Shown one piece after another: positions 39,301 through 48,693 of a DNA stretch of 64,000 nt. The position numbers and the translations under genes are program-made. The DNA is from Haliclystus octoradiatus (taxonomy: Eukaryota > Cnidaria > Staurozoa > Stauromedusae > Haliclystidae). Each line of letters opens with the position of its first letter. Position 1 is the stretch's first letter. The notes under the pieces were generated by a model. That model saw only the letters and a program-made list of their open reading frames with translations, was not told the origin of the DNA and ran no database searches. The stretch covers positions 15,793,751-15,857,750 of the forward strand of contig OU744447.1 of the NCBI GenBank assembly GCA_916610825.1, read 5' to 3'.

Positions 39301-41807
39301 ATTTATTTCTGCCTGCTGTTCTCAGTATTAATTTTAATAATCTGTAATTTAAATGTTTTTACAATGCGAAATTAAAAGATGAATCACCTGTCACAACAAT
39401 TCTTTCCAGGTGTAAAAAATTTAGCTTGCTTCTGCAATATTGTAGCGGTTTATATATATTGTAACTACTGTTTGTATCACGTCTTTCTCTACATGTAAAT
39501 AATCACTGTAATATGTAATCGCCCCCATTCTATGTTAACCTTTGTAAAGTCAACATCTAATAAATTCATTCTCATATAATCTGCACAAGTGCAACGCTGT
39601 CACATAATCATACATTTTATAAATTTCCATTTGTCTGTAAATATGTTCATGTCCCTCAAATAAACAAGCACTTGTGCTTAAAGTGTATATACCGGATATT
39701 TGGAGTTTGCTTCTTTGGATTGAGAAACATTTTCTATTAGTACATGCTGGTATTGTGTTTTTGCTTTGCACGATCACTACCCCTCTAAAAATGCAGTCAA
39801 AGTGACGATTTTGTGTCTCACTCTTTTTCCACCACCAGGAACCCATTTATGTTTATTTTTCATAAGAGGGCTTATAGACCGGAAAAAACACCAAACGTTT
39901 TTATATTTTTTGTCTCTAATTCAAAAACGGCTGATCCAAATGAAAACCTGCTTTCAGAATGATCATTTCAATGTTCAGCTCAATATGCAGACATATATTT
40001 TATCAATATTTGATGTCCAACAATAGATATAAGCCTGTAAAGTCAAATAAATGCAAGCTGGAACTGTTTTTAAACGGCTACACCTCTTCACGGCTTAACC
40101 TAAATAGGATTATCGCTGCGGGTATTCTTTGCATGCTTTCTCTGTATAGTCGATGAAGATTAAAATTACTCTTGTCTAAGAAAAGTCGTAAAGAGATGCC
40201 AACTGCATGCCGGTAAACACTTGAAAGAAAAAAATCTGAAACCAAAAAAATTTGGCCATCTGTAATTTGCAGTGTAAGTTGAAACGAACATTCTGAAAGC
40301 AGATTTTCATTTAGTTCAGCCGCTATTTTTCAAGAAACAGAAACTTTCTTGTGGAAAATAAACAGGTTCCTGGTGGCGGAAAAAGAGTGAGACACAAAAA
40401 TAATCCAAAAGGGCCACTTTGACTGCATTTTTGTAGGGGTAATGATCACGCAAAGCAAAACACAAGAACAACATGTACGAATAGAAAACTTTCCTCTATC
40501 TAAAGAAGCAATCTCCCAATATCCAGGATATACACGTTAAAGATGACTATAATTAATGATGCCTATCAGTCAACAGTATGTAATGGTGTATGCTGAAAAT
40601 GCAAACATAAAATTAAATGTATGTTGGAGACCTGTTTATAGATTAATTGCGATATTAATACTAGAGAGTATTAGCTTATCGTATATTAGAACATAACTAC
40701 CTCGTTCAATTCTTGTACTAGTACTTCAAAATCATCAAGCAATTGTTCCCATTTTGTTGTTGCGGTTGTCCATTCTTCGATTGCACGGTCTCTTTCCTGG
40801 GTCAAGACAACCTCTTTCTCGTTCATTACTTCAAGAATAGATTCCCTACGAGAGCATTGATCATCGCCATTGTATCCTTCATTATTGTTTGCTTCTTCAA
40901 TCGATTGTTTCTGACCAGCTGAAAATTTTCTCAAAAACCCAAATCGTTTGCCATGACGTGATGATGTTGAATCTGTGCTGCTACGGCGACGCTGCTCGTA
41001 TGATACTGATGATGGTGAAGGCATTTCAATAACAATACTTGGCTCTATTGGAGTTACATGATCAGTGAACACAATGTTCTCATTATCTTTTTCAGGGTTT
41101 TTTGTAAAAAGTTGTGTTGACGGTGTCTTATCAGCTTCAGGTGTAGCAGGGGTTATTGCCCCCTTTATAATAGTGGTTGTTGCTCCGTAGTGCTTCTGTT
41201 GTGTTTTAAATACTATTGGTGTTAAAGATTTTCGTTTTACAACCAACCGACCGTCAACAGAGTTTGCTCCGTTTGTTGACGGATCAATTACTTTACATGT
41301 CTTGCCATCTGTTTGGGTTGCAGGGGGGAAGGGTTTAGCTAATTTGGGGGGAAGTTTTGGCTTTTTACTTTTGGTATTTGAAGTTGATGTTGTTAGTTTG
41401 TTTTTTAGGGGAGTAGTGCGTTTTGGAGTTGATGAACTGTTAATTGTGCGAGCTTTACTACCTATTTGAAGAAACAATCCAAGACAAACATCAAAATATT
41501 CAAATGTCAAATTCAAAGGTATATGTTTTGGTTTACAATAATTATAGAACCCCTATGAGGTGACATTTTTGTCACATTAAACCATGTTATAATTAAGGTA
41601 TTTAACACGTGCTAATCGATGATTAAACATCGAGATAAAAGCCATATATCCAGGTATTACTTGAACTTGAAAAGAAAATGATGAAGATGTACATCATATG
41701 TATTTAAATTCGTTGTACTTACTTGCAATTGTGCTTGGCTTTGAAGGCAGTCCAGGCTTGTCTGAATGTGCAGTTTTTGACTTAGAAGCAACTGCAGACA
41801 TATCCAT
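24369..41807 (-). CDS. DLG5-like scaffold: proline-rich N-terminus, coiled coil, three PDZ, SH3
   Basis: Exons joined in agreeing phase: 41807-41723, 41461-40701, 38900-38301, 37094-37020, 36174-36124 (less sure), 35322-35222, 33475-33373, 33214-33127, 29756-29659, 29538-29443, 29360-28798, 26592-26439, 25691-25586, 25495-25447, 24995-24813 and 24586-24369. These give about 1110 residues. The order is a basic, Ser/Thr/Pro-rich N-terminus (KLPPKLAKPFPP), coiled coil (RDRAIEEW through exon 38900), PDZ1 (FGLKID...RILKINSKDV), PDZ2 (REGDIIEKINFQDV), a Ser/Arg-rich linker, PDZ3 (LGFTICGG...LRVGDRVLN), SH3 (FVKTLHSH...EMSFGMGEIICISDT...CIPS) and a basic Ser/Lys/Arg-rich tail. DLG5 proteins organise polarity and adhesion complexes at the membrane. 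DLG5 has four PDZs and a guanylate-kinase-like domain, and CARMA proteins have one PDZ; here I see three PDZs and neither a GK nor a CARD. The first ATG at 41807 is provisional and upstream exons are possible. Confidence 0.75.
25127..25247. repeat. 120-bp hAT-like mini-element
   Basis: Left end CAGGGTCAAGCAAAAG, right end GTTGTCGGACCATG: imperfect inverted repeats related to the CAGGGTCCGACAAA termini at 26810. No target duplication was recognised. Confidence 0.5.
26810..28243. mobile_element. hAT-type DNA transposon, 1434 bp, non-autonomous
   Basis: The terminal inverted repeat CAGGGTCCGACAAA is perfect for 14 bp at both ends. It is flanked by an exact 8-bp target duplication GGCTAGAT (26802-26809 and 28244-28251), the hallmark of hAT elements. 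The right end also holds a nested palindrome of GGGAACCTGGTTCCC type. A 123-codon minus-strand ORF (27453-27082) inside has no recognisable transposase motif. It sits in the scaffold gene's intron between exons 28798 and 26592. Confidence 0.9.
30958..31275 (+). promoter_or_regulatory. Four tandem ATTGG plus octamer units inside hAT element
   Basis: Four units of about 90-100 bp each contain ATTGG (inverted CCAAT box) with an adjacent GCGG, a TTGCACCCC- or ATGCACCCC-like stretch, and the octamer ATGCAAAT at 31082, 31167 and 31266 (ATACAAAT at 30992). They lie just upstream of the small ORF at 31402. CCAAT and octamer motifs are common in pol II promoters; promoter function is inferred. Confidence 0.5.
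31402..31575 (+). CDS. 57-aa ORF inside hAT element, function unknown
   Basis: ATG in context CATCATGG opens a 57-residue acidic frame (begins MADFQLTLERAILALSDENE) closed by TAG at 31573. The composition is helix-like and unlike the surrounding AT-rich DNA. It follows directly after the CCAAT/octamer array, so it may be the first exon of a transposon gene whose remainder is lost or spliced. I do not recognise the protein. Confidence 0.4.
   Translation: MADFQLTLERAILALSDENEQDLKAFYDEIMCEMRFFSSDEHYDLIDDIGIETQKYI
34519..34888 (+). mobile_element. tRNA-derived SINE, copy 2 (most complete head)
   Basis: The head contains an A box (TTAGCTCAGATGG) and a B box (GGTTCAAATCC) at tRNA spacing. A family body follows (CAGCCTTGACTTTATC, CATGAAAT, GATATTGATCTGCAG, GCGGCTGAGATCAGTAAA) with a GTCTCAATTACTTACTT end. 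Two other copies are in the window. Confidence 0.8.
38350..38410 (-). repeat. In-frame 15-bp tandem repeat in coiled-coil exon
   Basis: Three to four 15-bp units encode repeated K-Q-V-E-S (then R-D-E-S-K) near the end of the coiled-coil exon 38900-38301, keeping frame. Confidence 0.85.
39681..40540. mobile_element. 860-bp foldback element with about 300-bp inverted arms
   Basis: The left arm (about 39681-39990) and right arm (about 40236-40540) are reverse complements at roughly 80% by eye. They start GTGTATATACCGGATAT and end ATATCCAGGATATACAC. Shared internal landmarks include TGCAGTCAAAGTG and TGTGTCTCACTCTTTTTCC. It lies in the scaffold gene's intron between exons 40701 and 38900. No target duplication was identified. 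Confidence 0.75.
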
Positions 41808-43732
41808 GCGAATAGTAAATACACCAAATGTAATACAAAAGTTCTTATCCAATAATCCACTTAATAATTACCAGTCGTGCATCACAATTTTTTCATTCTT
41901 AATTTTCCATATATGTTGGTAAAAAGTGTCATGTTAGTGTCTTTTCAAAGACGTGTAGTCACGATACCAATCGCCACAAGTTTGGAAGAACAGGCTAGCT
42001 GTGAATTGAAATACAATTGCCTGTCATAATATTCTTGCTGTGATATCTATTTGTAAAGGAAGCGCTACTCAAACCTGCTGCGGTTTGCACTGTGGTGATA
42101 AAATAAATGAATTGTTCACGCGGGTAATTTGAAAAGATATCTTCAGATCTAAACATTCACCGTCAAAAGTCAAGTCTTTAACTCATTTAAGCCCCGACGC
42201 AACCAAAACAGTTTCTACTAATACCAATCATTGTCAATTAATCAAAAATATATCTTGGTGTTTGATAGCAATATAATGATATCAAAAATTCTTGAAGTTA
42301 TTATCTGAAGAGACCATAGACTTACAGAAAAGACAAGCCTGACATGAAGTGATGGGTTAATATATTTTCTGAGGCCCAGTGTCGCTGCTAGCTGCTACGT
42401 CCCGCCAAGACTCAGCAAATGTATTTTCGTACAACCTTTTGACTTTAGTGGCTATTGTTCATGTAGGCATACTGTATCCTTCCCGACAGAACATTTATTT
42501 TGTTTATCAGGACTTCTAATGATTTTTCATCAATATTACCCTCCTATCCAACGTCCTTTAAAAATGTTTTAATTACGATGACTAATTAAAATGTAATCAT
42601 GTGATGTTCTATTAACTATTAAGTGTTTAAAATGCATTCAATAGCCTCAATATTAACTACGTAATATAAATACAGTAATATAATAAATAAATGGATGAAT
42701 GGATGAGTTATGTTAAGTGTAAGAAAGCCGTATATCTGTGTAAAGAATCAAGCATGTCCCATTGGAATTTTTATGTATTGTTCATATACTATATAGAATT
42801 AGAGTTGTGTGTTGTTGGTATAACGGAAATTTGTATAAGGTACAACAAGATAAGTGGTCATAATGAGTAGGAATTACTTTGGTACAGGCTTTTGATTTGC
42901 ATCGATAAATATTTAATTAGATTAATATAGTGAACAACTACGAGAACAATTGTAGAAAGGATAAAAGAATTCCAAACGATGTCCAGACTATATGAGACAA
43001 GTAATTCATTGTATTGGGAAGGAAATTAGGTTAGTGAAAAAGTATTGTAAAAATTATAACCGCAGATTGATGATACCGCAGTATCCAAGGGTACAGTTAT
43101 GGTTACCATTGTTTTACCAAAGGGCTAGACCAGAAGCACCCCAGTTCGATATATAAGGATACCTTATCATTTACCCCCCAACAAAAACAAATTGATTTGA
43201 CTGTCCGGTCTATGGTCCAGCCTATCCCTTTGTGCGTCATCTGTCTAAATTAAGGTTGTGCGCTTACCTTCCGTCGGAAGATGCAGAATTGAGCTGGGAC
43301 GATACAAACATATTAACAAATAGTCCCCCTCTCTTAAACAAGGGCCTATTATCTTTCTTTCTTTATCACTGAGAAACCAGGACAACTAACATAAAATATT
43401 TTGAAACCAATCGGAGGAGTATCACGTACCGACGTTAAGTTGTATTGCGGATTTCTTTAAACTGTAAGACTGAGACAAGTACGGTTCATTGTCTAATAAA
43501 ACGTAGACAATTTGACCAATTAAGATCATCAATATACGTTGATGTCTTTGATGTAAAACTCATTCTAAAAGCTGGAATAGAAAATTTAATAAATCCGCAT
43601 AATACATGGTTAAACCATGCAAAGCATAGTAGTAATAGTAGTAGTATAGACAGTCACATTATAGGAATGTGCCATCTCTCTTACGCCTTACATATTTGCT
43701 ACACAAAGAACGCCACAAAGCACAGCCAGGCA
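41808..43732. other. Intergenic/5' region upstream of scaffold gene
   Basis: No exon, RNA gene or named repeat was recognised. Upstream exons or a promoter of the scaffold gene may lie here. Confidence 0.4.
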
Positions 43733-43806
43733 TAGCCTGCGTCACAGACCAAAACATTTTTAGAACGTTAACGTTCTAAAAATGTTTTGGTCTGTGACGC
43801 AGGCTA
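43733..43806. repeat. 74-bp perfect palindrome with flanking 13-bp direct repeats
   Basis: Two 37-bp arms meet at AACGTT/AACGTT with no loop. AGCCAGGCATAGC occurs at 43724-43736 and again at 43807-43819, immediately around the palindrome, like a target duplication. Confidence 0.9.
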
Positions 43807-43852
43807 AGCCAGGCATAGCTGACAAAGAAACTTTTAAATAACACAATTCACG

Positions 43853-44036
43853 ATACAAAACATTATGAAAAGATACTACTCTCCCATAGCCCCGTCGAAG
43901 CATCTCCTTCGGTTGCCAATGATATGCAAAGCACTTGTACATGTAGTAATAAAGTTTCATCAATTTTAAAATAAAATCAGTTTCTTTAATCATTTGAAAG
44001 AGGTACTGAATTTTCTTAACATTTTTGATGGCTTAG
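43853..44036. repeat. 184-bp direct repeat, left copy
   Basis: Nearly identical to 45113-45296; one difference noted (GCACTTG here, GCATTTG there). The two copies bracket the GRDP pseudogene fragment. Confidence 0.95.
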
Positions 44037-44038
44037 CC

Positions 44039-45112
44039 TGCCAAATTAAATCATTATCGTAACAGCGCTATTGTATGGGGGAATTGTAAAACTGAACATC
44101 TTGATCGCCTCCAGAGATTGCAGAACAGAGGAATGAGGTCAGTGCTCCGTTGTAACTATCGAACTCGTGTCTCTGATATGCAAAGTCAGCTTGGCTGGCT
44201 TTCTGTCAGAGACCGAATAACATCAAATCAACTAATGTTCACACACAAAATTAAATTTAACAAATCTCCTCCTTTGCTTTCTTCATTATTTCAACGACCA
44301 CATACCACCAGAACAAGATCCCACTACCACAATGACATTTACATCAGGTCAAGCCATTGCCACTCATTTCAACATGCTGGTGCTCATAAGTGGAACGATC
44401 TACCGTCTACAATGAAGGAAGTATCAAACAGGCCAACTTTCAAACGTCTCCTTGGGAAGCACTTACACGGAATAACATAATTAAGTTAATCAAATATTTC
44501 TTCAAATGTCTATCCTGTAAAGTATATTGTTGTAAAATTGTATTGTTATTATATGTATATCTATATATTTATAAATCAGTCTTGTGAAAAAAAGCTTTTA
44601 GCTTATTCAAGTTCTGAATAAATGATGATGATGATGATGATGATGATGAAGGAACAACAAAATGAGATGGGTTTTCTTTCTTTATTAATAATAACAATTG
44701 ATATCTCCTTTCACCATTTTCCAAGAATTTAATATCACGGTAATGCGGTAATGAAACTTGGTATATAAATGACGATTGTCGAATTGCAGCGGTTATTAAA
44801 TCATAGGAGATGTCTGATTGGAATGTTGCATCTTGTTTTGGTGCAGTTTTAAAATCTATTTCATAAGGTTCAAAAGGATATTTTTTCAGCCAAATTTTTG
44901 CTGTTTTTTAAGTAGTTCCGCTCTTGATTCCGTGGAATATAATTTATGGTCAACAACTTTTCCAATTACTTTCATACAATCCATACGATAATTGTAAGGT
45001 GATAGCATATGCACTTGCCATATCCATTCAATATCTAACGGTGCAACTACCTCCAAATCATATCTTGCAGCTAACGGTAGCCAATACATCTCGTATCTTT
45101 GGGCTACATATT
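44039..45112 (-). pseudogene. GRDP gene fragment, interrupted by LINE and frameshifted
   Basis: Bases 44039-44064 and 44649-45112 match 48083-48572 of the intact GRDP gene almost base for base, corresponding to about residues 41-204. A LINE fragment (44065-44648) splits it at the position equivalent to 48108. One T is missing from a T-run near 44910 (six T here, seven in the intact gene), shifting the frame after the AELLKK residues. There is no start codon or C-terminal part. The high identity indicates a recent duplication; it cannot encode a GRDP protein. Confidence 0.92.
44065..44648 (+). mobile_element. 5'-truncated non-LTR retrotransposon (LINE) fragment
   Basis: It contains the open C-terminal end of an ORF2-type protein (44067-44480, TAA stop). 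It opens AIVWGNCKTEHLDRLQRLQ, the classical C-terminus after the reverse transcriptase, and continues to a GAHKWNDLPSTM motif. An about 140-bp 3' UTR and a (GAT)n tail at about 44620-44648 follow. Comparison with the intact GRDP gene shows insertion with at most a 1-bp target duplication. The clade is not determined. Confidence 0.85.
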
Positions 45113-45296
45113 ATACAAAACATTATGAAAAGATACTACTCTCCCATAGCCCCGTCGAAGCATCTCCTTCGGTTGCCAATGATATGCAAAGCATTTGTAC
45201 ATGTAGTAATAAAGTTTCATCAATTTTAAAATAAAATCAGTTTCTTTAATCATTTGAAAGAGGTACTGAATTTTCTTAACATTTTTGATGGCTTAG
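45113..45296. repeat. 184-bp direct repeat, right copy
   Basis: Second copy of 43853-44036; it begins exactly where the GRDP homology ends. Confidence 0.95.
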
Positions 45297-45562
45297 TACT
45301 AAGTTCTCATAGACTTTATTCTCTTTAAAAAAAAGGAGTAGCCTACTTAAGGAACAGTTATGGACGCCAACTCAAACTTCTCAAGACTATGGCAATCGGT
45401 ACGCTCCGGAATCTTAATTATTGGAGAACCTTCAAAATCCGTTTGATGTGTTGCTCTGAGATATGACAAATTTTGAGCATCTCAAAACCTTGGTTTATAA
45501 TCTATCTTTGAATGAATTACATTATAGCTTCCTTTAAGAACCTCAAAATATGTCGTATTTGT

Positions 45563-45850
45563 AGGAGGATCAGCTCAGATGGCAGAGCAACCGAACTTCA
45601 GGCCGGGTCATATTTGATCGACTGTGGTTCAAATACCCCGAAGGTCCATTCAGCCTTGACTTTATCTAAAACACAAAATGAGTACAGTGAAGGATGGAAT
45701 AGCATTGTGAACAGCTGCATTGACGATGGAGGCCTATCTTCCATGAAATATGTTGAAATTGATCTGCAATGTCGCGGCTGGGACCAGTAAAAATAGAATA
45801 GTGGTACTGGGTGCTTTCGGCAGGGCGATACCATCTCAACTACTTACCAT
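45563..45850 (+). mobile_element. tRNA-derived SINE, copy 3
   Basis: Head with CAGCTCAGATGGCAGAGC (A box) and GGTTCAAATACC (B box), then the same body as the copies at 23125 and 34519. It ends in CATCTCAACTACTTACC. Confidence 0.8.
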
Positions 45851-46749
45851 TGCGTATTTTCTATTAATAGCTTTCCGTATAAACTTGTCCTTAAACTTTA
45901 AATGAAGAGAAAAATTATGAAAAAATGCCGGTCTACCTCTAAAATGGATTTTGAAAATCATCAATTTATAGACCCTACACTTAACTGTGATGGCAAAATG
46001 AGATAGAGAACGGAGATTAATTAAAAGTTATAAGGTATGTAAAAATATAACACGACGATACAAGCAAGAGTCGAAAAAAATACAATTTTGCATTAATAAG
46101 ATACGAATATAAATATTGGTCAATGACTTTGAAATAATCACGAATCACGCATAGATACGTATACAATATATATCACAAGCATGGGTTACTACAGTTGGTT
46201 GGTGATCTGATTTACCGCCTCTGTCAACCATTGGCATTGCGAACAATATCTATCATCTTTCTGCTGCTAAATAACCACATGATAATGATTACTAACATAT
46301 AGAGCATTTGCATAAATAGAAAATGACATTAATCAAATAAGTAATGATAGTGACACCTTTTAAACTTTTTCAGTAATTGTTAATGCAGTGCCTCATTCAA
46401 GGATATGCTCAAATAGTCGCATACCATGCATAGATATTAATGGTCCGTGAAGAATTCTAAGCCGTGCGTATATGTCTCTAGCGTACCGAGAAAGCAACGC
46501 TGTGAAGTAACGATCTGCGACTGGGTCTCTCCTGGGTTCTGTTGTGCATCGAGTATTGTCCAAGAATATGTTTGATTTGATGATAATTGACGAGATCCAT
46601 ATCCAGAGATCGTTCCCGTATAAGGATAGTGCAAATAATGTGATTTCAGGTAAGAAGCTGGTACAACTTGATTCAATTAAAAACAAATAATTTCAATTTC
46701 TGGTTCTCCTCCCATGAAAGTTTCTTATACCAATGAAACGTCTAGAGGA
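45851..46749. other. Intergenic region 3' of the first GRDP gene
   Basis: No certain gene. A minus-strand frame at 46676-46437 reads as a Tyr/Ser/Gln-rich, protein-like sequence and is discussed in the findings. Confidence 0.35.
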
Positions 46750-48693
46750 TTATCCCCCTCCACATCCTCCTCCACATCCCCCACCACCACAGCCTCCTCC
46801 GCCACATCCTCCTCCCCCACCCCCTCCTCCACACCCACCGCAACCACCGCAACCACCACATCCACCACCATCACCTCCATCTCCTCCGTTCCAACGAGAA
46901 GCATCTCCCCCTGGTGTATTCTGGTAATCCCCTAACATAGGGTCACCATTGTGATGATGTCCAACATAACATGACCTAGAACCACGTGTAGAAGTGCCGT
47001 AATAACGAGGTAAATAATAATTATATAAACCAGCACCAACAAGAAAAGACATTTCTGAAACATTCAACACACCAGGCCTAAATACAGACGAATCGTCATA
47101 GTTTGTAACCTGTTTCGTTTTCGTGTCAAATTGAGGAGGAGGTCGTGGATGACACAGTAGAAATAAAACAGCAACGCAGCATGCCATACATAGAACTTCA
47201 GGGACGCGTTCAACTTTTGATAACAGCCTCACCAAACCATTTGTTAAATCAATACTAACAGAATGACTTTTTTCACCAATATAATATCTCACGACAACAT
47301 CATTTCGACCATCAAAACTCGTCGACCAACTTCTCAAAACACCGTCAGGTGAATTCAAACTCACAACTTCCAAATGAAAACGTCCTAATCTGCCTTTGGT
47401 GTTCCGTGATCCTCTTTTAAAATCCAGCCATGAGCCTTTCACAATAAAACAATCTTGATTATGACTTCGTATTAGCATTGCTCTTTGTTTTATTGGTTTA
47501 AATGTTATACATTCTGCAACATTTTGAACCTGGTCTGGATGTGGTAAGATTTGAGCACCAATTGTATGTCCTGTACAAAGTAAATTATTAATGTCGTTAT
47601 TATCAATGTCAAATAATTCCACCGCAGAAAGAGCTGGCTTTTTACAATGTGTAACGCGTAACATACAGACAAGATTGGAGTCTGCTGTCAGAACATAAAT
47701 ACGGTTAAATTCACAGGGTGTGCCTTCCAAGTGGACTGATGGCGGACATAGGAATTCTGGATGTTGTAAAACTTTTGAAACTTGAGGTGCTTCTTGTGTT
47801 GTTTGTGAAACTCGGATTATAAAAGTGTAGCTTTTGGGATCGGTGAATTGTATATCTAAATTATTTAAACTTTTATGTAGTATCATAGGCTCTCCTCTAT
47901 ACATTGCACCGGATGTACTAAACAGTTTGCCTTTTAATTTCAATAAACGAGCTGTTTTATTACTAGAATCATCTAATTTCGACCCAGGTTCCCTTTCATT
48001 AACACTATCGTCATGATCTAACATTTTGCCAAGAAGGCGAGCAGTTTCTGTTTCATAAAGTATTGGATGTAGTTGATGAGCATGCCAAACTAAATCATTA
48101 TCGTAACAAGGAACAACAAAATGAGATGGGTTTTCTTTCTTTATTAATAATAACAATTGATATCTCCTTTCACCATTTTCCAAGAATTTAATATCACGGT
48201 AATGCGGTAATGAAACTTGGTATATAAATGACGATTGTCGAATTGCAGCGGTTATTAAATCATAGGAGATGTCTGATTGGAATGTTGCATCTTGTTTTGG
48301 TGCAGTTTTAAAATCTATTTCATAAGGTTCAAAAGGATATTTTTTCAGCCAAATTTTTGCTGTTTTTTTAAGTAGTTCCGCTCTTGATTCCGTGGAATAT
48401 AATTTATGGTCAACAACTTTTCCAATTACTTTCATACAATCCATACGATAATTGTAAGGTGATAGCATATGCACTTGCCATATCCATTCAATATCTAACG
48501 GTGCAACTACCTCCAAATCATATCTTGCAGCTAATGGTAGCCAATACATCTCGTATCTTTGGGCTACATATTGTAAATATGTACGGTCGAATAACTGTGG
48601 ATAGGTTGAGATAATTTTAAGGAAATCATACTCAAATTGGGCAGCTTCAACCAAATTAACTTTTGATTTGTATTTTGAAGTTACTGAACCCAT
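46750..48693 (-). CDS. GRDP/DUF1399-family protein with Gly/Cys-rich tail
   Basis: Single-exon ORF of 647 residues. GRDP proteins are known mainly from plants and fungi, with roles reported in stress and growth; the animal role is unknown. Two copies of the family motif are seen: DIEWIWQVHMLSP (about 68-79) and NDLVWHAHQLHP (about 199-210). Around 409-425 a block MLIRSHNQDCFIVKGSWLDF recurs in the paralogue. A hydrophobic Cys-containing segment (about 498-515, ending CHPRPPP) is followed by VGAGLYNYYLPRYYG. The last about 45 residues are almost only Gly and Cys. The N-terminus MGSVTSK fits an N-myristoylation signal, and with the hydrophobic Cys segment suggests membrane attachment (inference). 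The paralogue lies 4.3 kb upstream on the same strand, and a broken copy lies downstream at 44039-45112. Confidence 0.88.
   Translation of the reverse strand: MGSVTSKYKSKVNLVEAAQFEYDFLKIISTYPQLFDRTYLQYVAQRYEMYWLPLAARYDLEVVAPLDIEWIWQVHMLSPYNYRMDCMKVIGKVVDHKLYSTESRAELLKKTAKIWLKKYPFEPYEIDFKTAPKQDATFQSDISYDLITAAIRQSSFIYQVSLPHYRDIKFLENGERRYQLLLLIKKENPSHFVVPCYDNDLVWHAHQLHPILYETETARLLGKMLDHDDSVNEREPGSKLDDSSNKTARLLKLKGKLFSTSGAMYRGEPMILHKSLNNLDIQFTDPKSYTFIIRVSQTTQEAPQVSKVLQHPEFLCPPSVHLEGTPCEFNRIYVLTADSNLVCMLRVTHCKKPALSAVELFDIDNNDINNLLCTGHTIGAQILPHPDQVQNVAECITFKPIKQRAMLIRSHNQDCFIVKGSWLDFKRGSRNTKGRLGRFHLEVVSLNSPDGVLRSWSTSFDGRNDVVVRYYIGEKSHSVSIDLTNGLVRLLSKVERVPEVLCMACCVAVLFLLCHPRPPPQFDTKTKQVTNYDDSSVFRPGVLNVSEMSFLVGAGLYNYYLPRYYGTSTRGSRSCYVGHHHNGDPMLGDYQNTPGGDASRWNGGDGGDGGGCGGCGGCGGCGGGGGGGGCGGGGCGGGGCGGGCGGG

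Noticed and set aside
46714-46935. Ser/Thr/Pro-rich and Pro/His-rich plus-strand ORFs
   Set aside because: They are antisense shadows of the Gly/Cys repeat coding of the GRDP gene.
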